Shown: one piece after another, positions 44,920 through 53,446 of the stretch | How positions within the stretch are numbered: position 1 is the stretch's first letter | How the letters are laid out: each line of letters opens with the position of its first letter | Assembly (NCBI GenBank): GCA_022827345.1 | Contig: JAJDTB010000047.1 | Span: forward strand, 1 to 64,000 | Source of the DNA: Gemmatimonadota bacterium | Lineage (GTDB): Bacteria > Gemmatimonadota > Gemmatimonadetes > Longimicrobiales > Gaopeijiaceae | Length of the DNA stretch: 64,000 bases | Direction of reading: 5' to 3' | The notes under the pieces: model-generated | Told to the model about the DNA's origin: nothing | Seen by the model: the letters and a program-made list of their open reading frames with translations, nothing else | Databases searched by the model: none | Program-made: the position numbers and the translations under genes

Positions 44920-45459
44920 TCACTCGAGGAAGCCGTCGGGGAGGTCGACCACGATGCGCCGCTGCTCGCGATCGAAGTCGACGACGAATTCGTCCGAAAA
45001 CGGGACCAGCACCTCGCCCCGGGGACCCATCACCTGCAGCAGGTCGGCCGGCCGCACCGGGAAGACCTCGGCCACCTCGCCCAGAGCGGCGCCGTCCCGC
45101 GTCGTCACCGACGTGCCGAGCAGCTCGTGGTAGAAGATCTCGCCCTCGCCGAGTTCGTCGATCGTGTCGAACGGGCGCAGAAGGTAGAGGCCGCGGAGCT
45201 CGTCGGCGGCCGTACGGTCGTCCACACCCGCAAACTTGACCAGGAAACCGCGCCGATAGGGACGAACGGTCTCGATGATCAGCGGAGGAAGGGACTCCGA
45301 GGGTTTTTCGGCATCGCCGTCGGCGGGCAGATGGACCTGCCCGGCCTCAAAATGGCTCGCGGGATGGTCCGTCAGGGGCCAAACGAACAACTCGCCCTTC
45401 TTCCCGTGGCCCTTGTTGAGGTGCCCGACGACCAGAAAGGGGGGGTGTGGTTGTGACAT
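44920..45459 (-). CDS. rimM: 16S rRNA processing protein RimM
   Basis: This 179-residue maturation factor binds S19 and assists 30S head assembly. It has the N-terminal beta barrel (FLVVGHLNKGHGKKGELFVWPLTD) and a C-terminal PRC-barrel domain (ELLGTSVTTRDGAALGEVAEVFPV, then DLLQVMGPRGEVLVPF). It lies between rpsP and trmD in the classic order. No KH-domain gene separates it from rpsP, unlike in many Gram-positive genomes. The 96-base gap to rpsP carries a hairpin. Confidence 0.96.
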   Translation of the reverse strand: MSQPHPPFLVVGHLNKGHGKKGELFVWPLTDHPASHFEAGQVHLPADGDAEKPSESLPPLIIETVRPYRRGFLVKFAGVDDRTAADELRGLYLLRPFDTIDELGEGEIFYHELLGTSVTTRDGAALGEVAEVFPVRPADLLQVMGPRGEVLVPFSDEFVVDFDREQRRIVVDLPDGFLE

Positions 45460-45467
45460 GGCTAGTG

Positions 45468-45499
45468 TCCCGTCGTGAATAGCGGCATCCCCGACGGGA
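45468..45499. promoter_or_regulatory. Hairpin in the rpsP-rimM gap
   Basis: TCCCGTC (45468-45474) pairs perfectly with GACGGGA (45493-45499) around an 18-base loop just upstream of the rimM start. It could act as an attenuator, RNA-processing site or partial terminator after rpsP. The left arm is part of a 13-base match to the MITE end (45462-45474). Confidence 0.35.
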
Positions 45500-45555
45500 G
45501 CGGCGGTGCGCCCGGCCGATCACGCGCGACGCCCGCCATGGGATTCGTGTTGGTC

Positions 45556-45999
45556 CTAGGCGGACTCGTCGGCCGCGGCGGCTTTCGCGTCGTCCGCAGC
45601 TTCCGCGTCGGCGGCAGCGTCCACGTCGGGGGCTTCCGCGTCAGCGGCGGCCTTGGCCTCGGCGGCGCCTTCCGCGTCAGCGCCCGCAACCGACGAATCG
45701 GACGCTTCTTCCGCAACAGCCGTCGCCGCGGCTCCGACCAGCGCCACCTTGTCGTCACCACCATTTCGGGCTTTCGACACCAGGCTGCCCACTGTCGGGG
45801 AGACGATCGCGCCCTCGCCCAGCCAGTAGTCCACCCGGTCCAGGTCGACCTTCAGCCGTGCCGGGTGCGAAAGCGGGTTGTAGTACCCCACGTTCTCGAC
45901 GAACCGGCCGTCACGGGGCGAACGGCTGTCGGCGACCACGATGCGGTAGTGGGGCTGCTTCTTCTTTCCCATCCGCCGGAGGCGAATCTTCACAGACAT
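45556..45999 (-). CDS. rpsP: 30S ribosomal protein S16 with acidic/alanine-rich C-terminal extension
   Basis: Residues 1 to about 80 are an ordinary S16 ([32 protein letters not shown], then VGYYNPL and [17 protein letters not shown]). The remaining 65 residues form a low-complexity tail rich in Ala, Asp and Glu with degenerate AxDAE units. Standard S16 is 80-90 residues, so this tail is an addition. It is likely to be disordered and solvent exposed. It lies 46 bases after ffh. Confidence 0.96.
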   Translation of the reverse strand: MSVKIRLRRMGKKKQPHYRIVVADSRSPRDGRFVENVGYYNPLSHPARLKVDLDRVDYWLGEGAIVSPTVGSLVSKARNGGDDKVALVGAAATAVAEEASDSSVAGADAEGAAEAKAAADAEAPDVDAAADAEAADDAKAAAADESA

Positions 46000-46045
46000 G
46001 GGCTTCTCTCGTTTACGCTCGTTTTTCGGGCTCGTTGTCCCGGTT

Positions 46046-47359
46046 TCATGGTTTGAATGAGGGCATCAGCCCCTTCATCCTGTTCATCATCTTTTCCATT
46101 TCGGTGAACCGCTTCATGAGCCGGTTCACCTCGGCCACGGGCCTCCCGCTGCCGCGGGCGATCCGCTTCCTGCGCGACCCGTTCAGGATCTCCGGACGGC
46201 GGCGCTCGTCGGGCGTCATCGAGAGGATGATCGCCTCGATGTGCTTCATCTTCTTCGGATCGACATCCGTCGCGGACATCCCCCGCGGCATCCCGGGGAC
46301 CAGCTTCATCAGCTGATCCAGCGGGCCCATCCGCTGCACCTGCCGCATCGCCACGAGGAAGTCCTCCAGGGTGAAGCGGCCCTTGCCGAGCACCTTCTGC
46401 TCCAACTTCCGGGCCTCGCCGGCGTCGACCACCGCCTGCGCCCGCTCGACCAGCCCGATCACGTCCCCCTTCTGGAGGATCCTGCCGGCGATACGCTGCG
46501 GATCCACCGCTTCGAGGGCATCGAGCCCTTCGCCGGTGCCGACGAACTTCATCGGCTTGCCGGTCACGCCGTGGATCGAGAGCGCCGCCCCGCCCCGCGC
46601 GTCGCCGTCCATCTTGGCCAGCACGAAGCCCGTGACGTCCAGCACCCGATCGAATCCCTCGGCGATCCGCACCGCCTCCTGACCGGTCATGGCGTCGGCC
46701 ACGAGGAGGATCTCGCGCGGGCCGAGCGCTTCCTTGATCCGCGCCAGCTCGTCCATCATCGGCTGGTCGATCTGGAGGCGTCCGGCCGTGTCGACGATGA
46801 GGGCGGCGGCCTTCATCCGGCGTGCGCGCCCGTGACTCGCCTTCGCCACTGCGACCGGATCGGTGGCGCCCTCCTCGTGGTGAACCGGGATACCGGCCCG
46901 CTTGCCCAGCACGCGCAGCTGATCCACCGCGGCCGGCCGGTACAGGTCGCACGCGGCCAGAAGCGCCGGTCGCCCCTGCCGCTTCAGCCTTTTGGCCAGC
47001 TTGGCGGCCGTCGACGTCTTCCCCGACCCCTGCAGCCCCACCAGCATGATGACGGTGGGCGGGGCCGGCGACCACGCCAGCGCAGTCTCGCTGTCGCCGC
47101 CGATCAGCGCGGCAAGCTCGTCGTGCACGATCTTGACGATCTGCTCACCCGGCGAGACAGCCTTCATGACGCGCTCGCCCATCGCCTTCTCCTGAACCCG
47201 CTTCAGGAATGATCGGGTGACCTTGAAGTTGACGTCGGCCTCGAGAAGCGCGCGCCGCACCTCGCGGAGGCCGTCCTTGATCATGGGCTCGGTCAGGAGT
47301 CCGCGTTGGCGGAACCGTCCCAGAACCCCGTCCAGTTTCCTGCTCAGGTCTTCAAACAT
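46046..47359 (-). CDS. ffh: Signal recognition particle protein Ffh (SRP54)
   Basis: This 437-residue GTPase binds signal peptides as they leave the ribosome and delivers them to FtsY at the membrane. The N domain is followed by the G domain with the P-loop [16 protein letters not shown] at about residues 107-121, DTAGRLQID, and [16 protein letters not shown]. The M domain is methionine-rich ([21 protein letters not shown], then [19 protein letters not shown]). It heads the ffh-rpsP-rimM-trmD-rplS cluster and lies 59 bases after purA. Confidence 0.98.
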   Translation of the reverse strand: MFEDLSRKLDGVLGRFRQRGLLTEPMIKDGLREVRRALLEADVNFKVTRSFLKRVQEKAMGERVMKAVSPGEQIVKIVHDELAALIGGDSETALAWSPAPPTVIMLVGLQGSGKTSTAAKLAKRLKRQGRPALLAACDLYRPAAVDQLRVLGKRAGIPVHHEEGATDPVAVAKASHGRARRMKAAALIVDTAGRLQIDQPMMDELARIKEALGPREILLVADAMTGQEAVRIAEGFDRVLDVTGFVLAKMDGDARGGAALSIHGVTGKPMKFVGTGEGLDALEAVDPQRIAGRILQKGDVIGLVERAQAVVDAGEARKLEQKVLGKGRFTLEDFLVAMRQVQRMGPLDQLMKLVPGMPRGMSATDVDPKKMKHIEAIILSMTPDERRRPEILNGSRRKRIARGSGRPVAEVNRLMKRFTEMEKMMNRMKGLMPSFKP

Positions 47360-47418
47360 CTACAGTCCGCGTTTGAAAGCGGCACAGCTATTAATCGTCG
47401 CCATTCTCAAAGCCGGAT

Positions 47419-48723
47419 TCAAGGCTCGCGAATGATCTGGCTGCGGCGCGTCCCCACCGACACCATCGCGATCGGCGTGTGCACCAGCTCCTCGATGCGG
47501 TGCAGGTAGGCGCGCGCGTTGCGGGGGAGGTCGCGCAGCGAGCGCACCTCGGTGGTGGGGGACTGCCAGCCGGGGAGCGTCTCGTAGACGGGCTCGACGC
47601 GGGCCAGTTCCCAGGACGCGGCCGGGAACGGGATGTCGCCCTGGTCCCTAAGGCGGTAACCGGTCGCGATCCGGATCTCGGAAAGCGTGTCGAGGACGTC
47701 CAGCTTGGTCACGGCGATGCCGGTGAGTCCGTTGACGCGGGCGGCGTAGGCGACCACGGCCGCGTCGAACCAGCCGCAGCGGCGCGGACGGCCCGTCGTG
47801 GCGCCGAACTCCGCGCCGAGTTCGCGGATGCGCTCGTCCATGGCCGGCTCGAAGGCGGTCGGGAGCGGGCCGTTGCCGACCCGGGTGGTGTAGGCCTTCA
47901 CCACGCCGATCACCGAGTCGATCATGGTCGGGCCGATGCCGGCGCCCACCGCCGCGGCGCCAGCGGTCGTGTTGGACGAGGTGACGAAGGGGTAGGTGCC
48001 GTGGTCCACATCCAGCGCCGTGCCCTGAGCGCCTTCGAGGAGCACCCGCTTGCCGGCCGCGAGGGCGCGGGCGATCTCGTCCCCCACATCCGTCGCGACT
48101 TCGGGGACGCGCGCGGCGACCGTCATGGCCTCGTCCACCGTGCCGGCGAGGTCGGGATCGGCACTCAGGCGCTCCAGCTGCCCGCGGGCCCACTCGATGC
48201 CCTGGGCGATCCGCTTCTCGCCGCGCGCCGGCTCGAGCAGGTCGGCGACCCGCACCCCCCGCCGCCCCGTCTTGGCCTCGTACGCGGGACCGATGCCGCG
48301 CCCCGTCGTGCCGATCTTGCGGTCCGCCGCCTCCTCCGCGGCATGATCCAGCGCCATGTGGTACGGCAAGACGACGTGCGCCCGCGTGCTCAGCCCGATC
48401 CGTCCGGTGTGATCGACCCCGCGCTCGGACAGCCCGTCCAGCTCGCCGAAGAACTGCGCCAGGTCCACCACCACGCCATTGCCCAGCAGGCACCGCTTGT
48501 CCACGTGCAGAACGCCGGACGGGACCTGGTGGAGCACCACGTGATGGTCGCCCACGTGCACCGTGTGGCCAGCGTTCGCCCCGCCCTGGTAGCGCGCGAT
48601 GATGTCGACATCGCTGGCCAGGACATCGACGATCTTGCCCTTACCCTCGTCGCCCCACTGGCACCCGACGACGACCGTGCAGGAGCCGTTGGGGGCCTTC
48701 AGGTTCAGCCCGCGGTTCTTCAC
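47419..48723 (-). CDS. purA: Adenylosuccinate synthetase
   Basis: This 434-residue enzyme joins IMP and aspartate with GTP in the AMP branch of purine synthesis. Signature segments are VVVGCQWGDEGKGKIVD at the N-terminus, GGANAGHTV, the catalytic IGTTGRGIGPAYEAK, EGAQGTALDVDHGTYPFVTSSNTTAG and TTGRPRRCGWFDAV. The start is GTG 48723, overlapping the dapA-like stop by four bases (GTGA), so it is translationally coupled to that gene. Confidence 0.98.
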   Translation of the reverse strand: MKNRGLNLKAPNGSCTVVVGCQWGDEGKGKIVDVLASDVDIIARYQGGANAGHTVHVGDHHVVLHQVPSGVLHVDKRCLLGNGVVVDLAQFFGELDGLSERGVDHTGRIGLSTRAHVVLPYHMALDHAAEEAADRKIGTTGRGIGPAYEAKTGRRGVRVADLLEPARGEKRIAQGIEWARGQLERLSADPDLAGTVDEAMTVAARVPEVATDVGDEIARALAAGKRVLLEGAQGTALDVDHGTYPFVTSSNTTAGAAAVGAGIGPTMIDSVIGVVKAYTTRVGNGPLPTAFEPAMDERIRELGAEFGATTGRPRRCGWFDAAVVAYAARVNGLTGIAVTKLDVLDTLSEIRIATGYRLRDQGDIPFPAASWELARVEPVYETLPGWQSPTTEVRSLRDLPRNARAYLHRIEELVHTPIAMVSVGTRRSQIIREP

Positions 48724-49649
48724 GCGTGCGCCAGCGCCCCCTGGGCCCGCAGCCCGGCCTTGGCCAGGCACTCGGCCAACTCGTCGTGCCGCGCTTCCGG
48801 CAGCGGCCTCAACGGCGGCCGCGGCACCCCGCCGTGATAGCCGAGCAGGTCGAGCGCACGTTTCACACCGGCCACCCCCATCCCCCCCACCACCGCGTTG
48901 TGCAGCGCCCCGATCCGCTTCTGCAGCGCTCCCGCCGCGGCCATGTCACCCGCCGCGAAACGCTCGCACACCTCCGCGCACTCCCGCGGCGCCAGATTCG
49001 CCACTCCAAGGATGCCGCCCACCGCGCCGATCTCGAGCGACGCGTATAGGAGCGCCCCGCTGCCCACCAGCACCTGGAAGCCCCGCTGCGTGTGCGTGAC
49101 CAGCTCCGCAACCGTCTCCAGCTTCCCCCGCGAGTCCTTGATCCCGACGATGTTCTCGTGCGTCGAGAGCTCGGCGATCAGCCCGGTCGGAAAGTCCAGC
49201 GTGCTGAACCGGGTCGGCACCTGGTAGAGGATGACCGGGACCTCCGACGCATCGGCCACGGCCCGGTAGTGATCCCGCACCACCGCCGACGTCATCGCGC
49301 CCTTGTAGAAGGCGGGCGGCTGGACGAGCACCGCGTCGGCTCCCCGAGCGGTCGCCAGGCGGGTCAGGCGCAGGGTGGTGCGCAGCGATTCGGCGCCCGT
49401 GCCCGCCACCATCAGCTGCCCCTCCGGCAGCACGTCCCGGACGACCTCCCAGGAGCGCTCGCGCTCGCCTTCGTCCAGGAAAACCGCCTCGCCGGTCGAG
49501 CCGCCGATCACCATCCCGGTCACGCCGGTGGCGGCCCACTTGCCCACGTTGCCGCGCAGCGCCACCAGGTCGACCTCGCCCGTGACGGGGTCGAAGGGGG
49601 TGGTGGTGGGTATCATCACGCCGCCGATGTCGATCGCACTCTCGCTCAT
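48720..49649 (-). CDS. dapA: DapA-family aldolase/synthase (4-hydroxy-tetrahydrodipicolinate synthase-like)
   Basis: This 309-residue class I aldolase of the DHDPS family has the Schiff-base lysine in IVGIKDSRG at about residue 171, the catalytic tyrosine region VILYQVPTRFS at about 141, and the 2-oxo acid motif GGSTGEAVFLD. The canonical DapA reads GTTGE and YNVPGR; the changes here leave open a 4-hydroxy-2-oxoglutarate-aldolase-like role. It is upstream of, and overlaps, purA. GAGG precedes the ATG. The 5' flank has a tandem copy of GTCTCGTTCCTGT. Lysine/peptidoglycan synthesis is the default reading. Confidence 0.88.
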   Translation of the reverse strand: MSESAIDIGGVMIPTTTPFDPVTGEVDLVALRGNVGKWAATGVTGMVIGGSTGEAVFLDEGERERSWEVVRDVLPEGQLMVAGTGAESLRTTLRLTRLATARGADAVLVQPPAFYKGAMTSAVVRDHYRAVADASEVPVILYQVPTRFSTLDFPTGLIAELSTHENIVGIKDSRGKLETVAELVTHTQRGFQVLVGSGALLYASLEIGAVGGILGVANLAPRECAEVCERFAAGDMAAAGALQKRIGALHNAVVGGMGVAGVKRALDLLGYHGGVPRPPLRPLPEARHDELAECLAKAGLRAQGALAHA

Positions 49650-49767
49650 GTCCTCAGTCTCGTTCCTGTTCGGTCTCGTTCCTGTCCTCGGTCCGCTTCC
49701 CGCCCGCAGTCCGATCCTGTCCGCAGTCCGGCGTCCATTTCAGGGGTTTGTGCTCGGGGTCCCGGGC

Positions 49768-50811
49768 TTACATCGCCACCGCGCGCGGAGCCCCGGGCGG
49801 AAACAGTCCCATCTTCTCTCTCGCGCGGGCCAGCGTCTCGCCCGCCATGGCCCTCGCCCGCCCGGCCATCTCCATGATGCGTGCGTCGAGGTCGGTCTCG
49901 CGGCGAAGGACCTCGGCCCGGCGGTCGCGCATTTCGCTTGTCAGCGCCACCAGCGCGTCCGCCGTCTGGCCCTTCAGGTCCACGTATCGAAGAGTACCCG
50001 CAAAGTAGTCCGCGCGCATCTGGTCGGCATCGTCCGGATAACCGCAGGCAGTCAGCAGCGTCAGCAGGTTCTCGATCCCCGGGCTCACCTCCCCGCTGGG
50101 CGTGGCGCCCGAATCCGTCACGGCCGAGCGGATCTTCTTGCGCACCGACGCCTCCTCCTCGAAGAGCCCGATGTAGTGCTTCGGACCCAGGCTCTTGCTC
50201 ATCTTGCGGGTCGGGTCGGCCGTCGACATGACCTTGGGCACGTGCGTGAGCAGCGTCTCGGGCTCGGGAAAGAGGTAGCCGAAGCGGCTGTTGAAGCGCC
50301 GCGCGATCCCTCGGCTCAACTCGAGGTGCTGCGACTGGTCCTGCCCGACCGGCACGCAGCCGGCACGGTACGCCAAAATGTCCGCCGCCTGCAGCACCGG
50401 GTAGAAGAGCAGCCCCGCCGAAATGAACGACCCCTCGTCGTCGACCGAACCGTCCTTCAGCAGCGCCGACTTCTCCTTGAACTGCGTCATCCGGCTCAGA
50501 TCGCCGAGCGACGTGATCGTGGCGAAGAGCCAGCAGAGTTCGGTCTGCTCGGGCACGGTGGACTGGATGTACACCGTCGTCCGGTCGGGATCGATGCCCG
50601 CCGCGAGCAGGCTGACGAACATCTCCCGCGCCGCATTCCGCAGATCGCCCGCTTCGTAGGGAGCCGTGAGCGCATGAAGATCGACGACACAGTAGATGCA
50701 CTCCCGCTCGTCCTGCAGCCTGACCCAGTTCTTCACGGCGCCGAAGTAGTTGCCGATGGTCATGACGGCGGTGGGCTGGATGCCGGAGTAGACGCGCGAG
50801 GGGGTGGCCAT
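49768..50811 (-). CDS. trpS: Tryptophanyl-tRNA synthetase
   Basis: This 347-residue class I aminoacyl-tRNA synthetase charges tRNA-Trp. The HIGH-type motif is TIGNYFGAVKNW at about residues 18-29 and the KMSKS motif is RKMSKSLGPKHY at about 202. The ATP/Trp pocket segment VVDLHALTAPY and the VPVGQDQSQHLELSR signature are present. It is the most upstream gene of the minus-strand housekeeping run, and is divergent from the inositol-phosphatase family gene across a 251-base gap that holds tandem repeats. Confidence 0.97.
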   Translation of the reverse strand: MATPSRVYSGIQPTAVMTIGNYFGAVKNWVRLQDERECIYCVVDLHALTAPYEAGDLRNAAREMFVSLLAAGIDPDRTTVYIQSTVPEQTELCWLFATITSLGDLSRMTQFKEKSALLKDGSVDDEGSFISAGLLFYPVLQAADILAYRAGCVPVGQDQSQHLELSRGIARRFNSRFGYLFPEPETLLTHVPKVMSTADPTRKMSKSLGPKHYIGLFEEEASVRKKIRSAVTDSGATPSGEVSPGIENLLTLLTACGYPDDADQMRADYFAGTLRYVDLKGQTADALVALTSEMRDRRAEVLRRETDLDARIMEMAGRARAMAGETLARAREKMGLFPPGAPRAVAM

Positions 50812-50933
50812 GGTGATCGGGCGGGGTTCCTGATGGGAAGAGATGTGGGGGTTCGGGCCGCAGTCTCGCGGGTCCGGGCCGCAGCCGGCGAGGTCCGGGC
50901 ACAGCCAAGCTAACTTAGCGTAGCCCGCACTTC

Positions 50934-51006
50934 AGTTCGACCCTTGTTACCGGTTCGACCCTCTTTTGTCAGTTCGACTCATTTTTGTCAGTTCGACCCC
51001 TTTTGG
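50934..51006. repeat. Four imperfect ~19-bp tandem repeats
   Basis: TTCGAC recurs at 50936, 50954, 50973 and 50992 (spacings 18, 19, 19), each within a unit of the form AGTTCGACYCnTTTTGTC. The array ends about 57 bases before the ATG of the inositol-phosphatase family gene and lies in the divergent gap with trpS. Confidence 0.75.
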
Positions 51007-51062
51007 ATGGATGAGGGCGGAGATCGAGCCCGCGGGTACCCCCCACAACGGATTTCCTGGTA

Positions 51063-51944
51063 ATGACTGATCGTGACGAAGGAAAGGTCCGCACCCTCGG
51101 CGGCACGGCGCGCCCCCACCCCGGCGGCGACGACCCCGACGCCGTCGAGCGCCTTCTCGCCACGGCCACCGAAGCCGCGCGCGCGGCCGCCGCGGTCCAC
51201 GCGGAGGCCATGGGGCGCGGCGGCCAGCGCTGGGTCGACGCGAAGACCGCGCACAGCGACTTCGTGACCGATGTGGACATGGCCGCCCAGGACGCCGCCC
51301 TGGCGGTGATCCGCGCACGGCACCCCGACCACGCGATCATGGCCGAGGAGGAGGGCGGCGAGCACTCCGGCGACCCGGACACGGGACACATCTGGCTGGT
51401 CGACCCCCTCGACGGCACGACGAACTACATGCACGGCCACCCCTACCACGCGGCCTCGGTGGCGGTCTGGGATGCGGAAGGCCCCCTCGTCGCCGCGGTC
51501 GACGCCCAGGCGCTGGACAGGGTGTGGACGGCCATGCGCGGCGGGGGAGCATTCGAGAACGGCAACCCGATCCGCGTCAGCCGCACCACCGACATCCGCG
51601 CGTTCCTCCTGGGAACCGGCTTCCCCTTCAAGGCGCACGACGTGATGGACACCTACCTGCGGCAACTGGACCAGGCACTGCGGCGGACTTCGGGCGTGCG
51701 GCGAACCGGCGCGGCCGCGATCGATCTGGCCTACGTCGCCAACGGCATCCTCGACGGCTTCTGGGAGGCCCGCCTGGCGCCCTGGGACTTCGGCGCCGGG
51801 ATCCTGCTGGTCACCGAGGCAGGCGGCGTGGTGGCGCGTGTCGAAGGCGGGCCGATCGATGCGACCAGCGGTTCGGTGATGGCGGCGAACTCGGCGGCTG
51901 GGATGGCGAAGCTCCGGGAGGTACTAGAACTCCGACGCCCTTGA
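51063..51944 (+). CDS. Inositol monophosphatase family protein
   Basis: This 293-residue Mg2+-dependent phosphatase has the first metal motif IMAEEEGGEHSG at about residue 97, the core WLVDPLDGTTNYMHGHPY at about 115-130, and the C-terminal metal/substrate motif LAPWDFGAGILLVTEAGGVV at about 240. Related enzymes act on inositol phosphate, histidinol phosphate, or 3',5'-bisphosphonucleotides; the length and loop favour SuhB/IMPase-like members. The first 30 residues are variable. ATG 51063 follows GGATTTCCTGGTA, a weak ribosome site. Its regulation may involve the tandem repeats upstream. Confidence 0.93.
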   Translation: MTDRDEGKVRTLGGTARPHPGGDDPDAVERLLATATEAARAAAAVHAEAMGRGGQRWVDAKTAHSDFVTDVDMAAQDAALAVIRARHPDHAIMAEEEGGEHSGDPDTGHIWLVDPLDGTTNYMHGHPYHAASVAVWDAEGPLVAAVDAQALDRVWTAMRGGGAFENGNPIRVSRTTDIRAFLLGTGFPFKAHDVMDTYLRQLDQALRRTSGVRRTGAAAIDLAYVANGILDGFWEARLAPWDFGAGILLVTEAGGVVARVEGGPIDATSGSVMAANSAAGMAKLREVLELRRP

Positions 51945-51993
51945 CCTCTTCAGGGCGTGCTCGCGCTTTGTAGGCCATCAAACCGCCCCTGCT

Positions 51994-52182
51994 TCATGTG
52001 GTACGCGGATCACCAGAGGTCGCTCGCCCATGTATCCGCGATCCGCGACTACCTACGATATCGCCAGGAATGCTGCCACCGGGTCGGCCCCCGGCGTCTC
52101 GGACGTGGACGGACCCCGGAAACAGGTCCGTTAACCCAACGACGAGACGCGGCGACACGTTCTCGTCAAAGAGGAGCTTCAC
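51994..52182 (-). pseudogene. Truncated DUF5615 (PIN-like) toxin
   Basis: This 62-residue frame starts MKLLFDENVSPRLVVGLTDL and FPGSVHVRDAGG, the clear N-terminus of a DUF5615 PIN-like toxin (the first catalytic acid is in FDEN). Complete members are about 110 residues and continue with a conserved Trp/Tyr-Ala-Arg helix and a VSKDxDF motif. Here the chain turns into an unrelated basic stretch and stops. Fragments that look like the missing helix appear in another frame but also hit stops. The GTG start overlaps the DUF433 stop by four bases, so the arrangement of the module is intact while the toxin is probably dead. Confidence 0.8.
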
Positions 52183-52406
52183 CCGGGCGGAAGCGAAACG
52201 AGCCTTCGCTCCCGCTCCGCCGCGAACGCCAGCGCTGCCCGGATGTCTTCGCGCTCCAGATCCGGGAAATCCTCGAGGATCTCCACTTCCGTCATCCCGG
52301 ACGCCAAGTACTCAAGGACATCGTACACCGTGATCCTGAGCCCGCGAATGCACGGCTTGCCGCCCCTCTTTTCCGGCTCAAGGGTGATGCGATCCAAGTG
52401 GTCCAT
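52179..52406 (-). CDS. DUF433 family antitoxin
   Basis: This 75-residue protein is a complete DUF433 antitoxin (ITLEPEKRGGKPCIRGLRITVYDVLEYLASGM, then EILEDFPDLEREDIRAALAFAAER). Members bind DNA as regulators and pair with DUF5615 PIN-like toxins. Here it precedes, and overlaps by GTGA, a truncated DUF5615 gene. It may survive as an orphan antitoxin or simple regulator. It is divergent from the vapBC pair with 282 bases between the starts. Confidence 0.9.
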   Translation of the reverse strand: MDHLDRITLEPEKRGGKPCIRGLRITVYDVLEYLASGMTEVEILEDFPDLEREDIRAALAFAAERERRLVSLPPG

Positions 52407-52610
52407 TCTCTACGATACCCGCTGGCCGGATCGGAGGTCAAATCTCCCGTTGGCGCGAGTCTCGCAAGCGGCTCGCCGAGAACTCGCGGCGCGTCGCGAG
52501 GAACGCGTTGCTGGTCAACCCGTGGCTCCGGCCCCTGAATTGTTGGCCTGTGCCTTTGGCTCGGCTTCTTCGAATGAGGGTGGTTCATGACCGCGTTACA
52601 GGAGCAGACC

Positions 52611-52670
52611 TTGAGCGAATCTGTGTGACATCATACTATGACATTAAGTGAAAGCATTGTAGTGATGTCA
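52611..52670 (+). promoter_or_regulatory. vapBC promoter with flanking operator arms
   Basis: TTGAGC (52611-52616) and TACTAT (52634-52639) are separated by 17 bases, a good sigma-70-type pair. The perfect inverted repeat TGACATCA (52626-52633) and TGATGTCA (52663-52670) overlaps the spacer and the start region. This is where a VapB-VapC complex would bind to repress its own transcription. The antitoxin ATG is 19 bases further on. Confidence 0.55.
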
Positions 52671-52688
52671 TTCTGAAGCGGAGCCACC

Positions 52689-52934
52689 ATGAAAGCCATT
52701 ACCCTCCGCAATGTGCCCCCCGATCTCGCCGAGGCCCTCGACCGGGAAAAACGGCGGCGCGGCCAGTCCTTGAACCGCACTGCGATCGAGCTGCTGAAGC
52801 AGAGCCTGGGTGTAGGCTCCACCCGCTCGAACGGCCTGGGTCGTCTGGCGGGGGGATGGAGCGAGGAAGACGCCCGGGAGTTCGAACGAGTGCTCGCGCC
52901 GTTCGGAGAGATCGATCCCGAGATGTGGAAGTGA
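52689..52934 (+). CDS. vapB: Antitoxin, ribbon-helix-helix (VapB/FitA-like)
   Basis: This 81-residue antitoxin has an N-terminal ribbon-helix-helix (KAITLRNVPPDLAEALDREKRRRGQSLNRTAIELLKQSL) for operator binding and a C-terminal acidic region (EEDAREFERVLAPFGEIDPEMWK) that would wrap the toxin. It overlaps the toxin gene by four bases (GTGA), so the two are translationally coupled. GAAGCGGAG precedes the ATG. It probably autoregulates through the inverted repeat upstream. Confidence 0.92.
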   Translation: MKAITLRNVPPDLAEALDREKRRRGQSLNRTAIELLKQSLGVGSTRSNGLGRLAGGWSEEDAREFERVLAPFGEIDPEMWK

Positions 52935-53368
52935 ACCGCTACTGCCTGGACACGTCGGCCTACATCGAGTTTCTCCGCGACGAATCGCGCGCGGTCGCGG
53001 CGATCGACAGCGCCAGCTGGATCGGTTTCCCTACGATCGCATTGGGAGAGCTGTACACCGGATTCTCGCTGCGCCGAAAGCACCACGAGCAGGAAGCGGC
53101 GCGCCTCCGGGATTTCCTTGCGCACCCGGTCGTCGAGGCGATCCCGGTCGACAACCAGGTCGCCCACGAGTACGGACACCTCGTCGCGGAACTGCGAAGA
53201 GCCGGCGCCCCGCTGCCCGCCAACGACATCTGGATCGCGGCGTGCGCCGCCCGCACCTCGAGCGTCGTCCTGACCCGCGACTCGCACTTTACGCGAATCG
53301 CGCGGGTCGGGTGCGTGGTGCTGCGCGCGGACTCCCCGCTGCCCCCGCGCTACCAAAGCGGCGAATAA
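52931..53368 (+). CDS. vapC: VapC family PIN-domain toxin ribonuclease
   Basis: This 145-residue PIN nuclease has the four acidic residues of an active site: Asp in CLDTSAYIEF, Glu in ALGELYTGF, Asp in NDIWIAACAA and Asp in LTRDSHFTRI. VapC toxins cut tRNA or rRNA when released from VapB. The start is the GTG that overlaps the antitoxin stop. The last residues (PPRYQSGE) are encoded by the first bases of a duplicated M14 gene fragment, so the C-terminus may have been replaced. Otherwise it appears intact. Confidence 0.93.
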   Translation: MNRYCLDTSAYIEFLRDESRAVAAIDSASWIGFPTIALGELYTGFSLRRKHHEQEAARLRDFLAHPVVEAIPVDNQVAHEYGHLVAELRRAGAPLPANDIWIAACAARTSSVVLTRDSHFTRIARVGCVVLRADSPLPPRYQSGE

Positions 53369-53428
53369 CGGCTTGAAGGTCCCATGGGTGCGGATCGGTA
53401 CTGGGCGCGGAATCCCATCATGGCGATC
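53344..53428 (-). pseudogene. Remnant of an M14 peptidase 3' end
   Basis: These 85 bases match the 3' end of the M14 gene (54588-54672) at roughly 80 percent. In translation the minus strand gives MMGFRAQYRSAPMG, then after a one-base shift TFKPLFAALVARG, against MIGFRAQHRAQTHG and TFKLLFNALVARG in the intact gene. It is a frameshifted relic of a second M14-like gene. It sits downstream of the propeller gene and its left edge lies inside the vapC 3' end. Confidence 0.75.
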
Positions 53429-53446
53429 GAGAGGATTCTCGCGTGG

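Noticed and set aside
45462..45474. 13-base exact match to the MITE end upstream of rimM
   Set aside because: No second inverted end is found nearby, and the bases are part of a local hairpin, so a second element is not supported.
49650..49767. Tandem GTCTCGTTCCTGT copies upstream of the dapA-like gene as an operator
   Set aside because: Only two direct copies next to the ribosome site; a small local duplication is the simpler reading.
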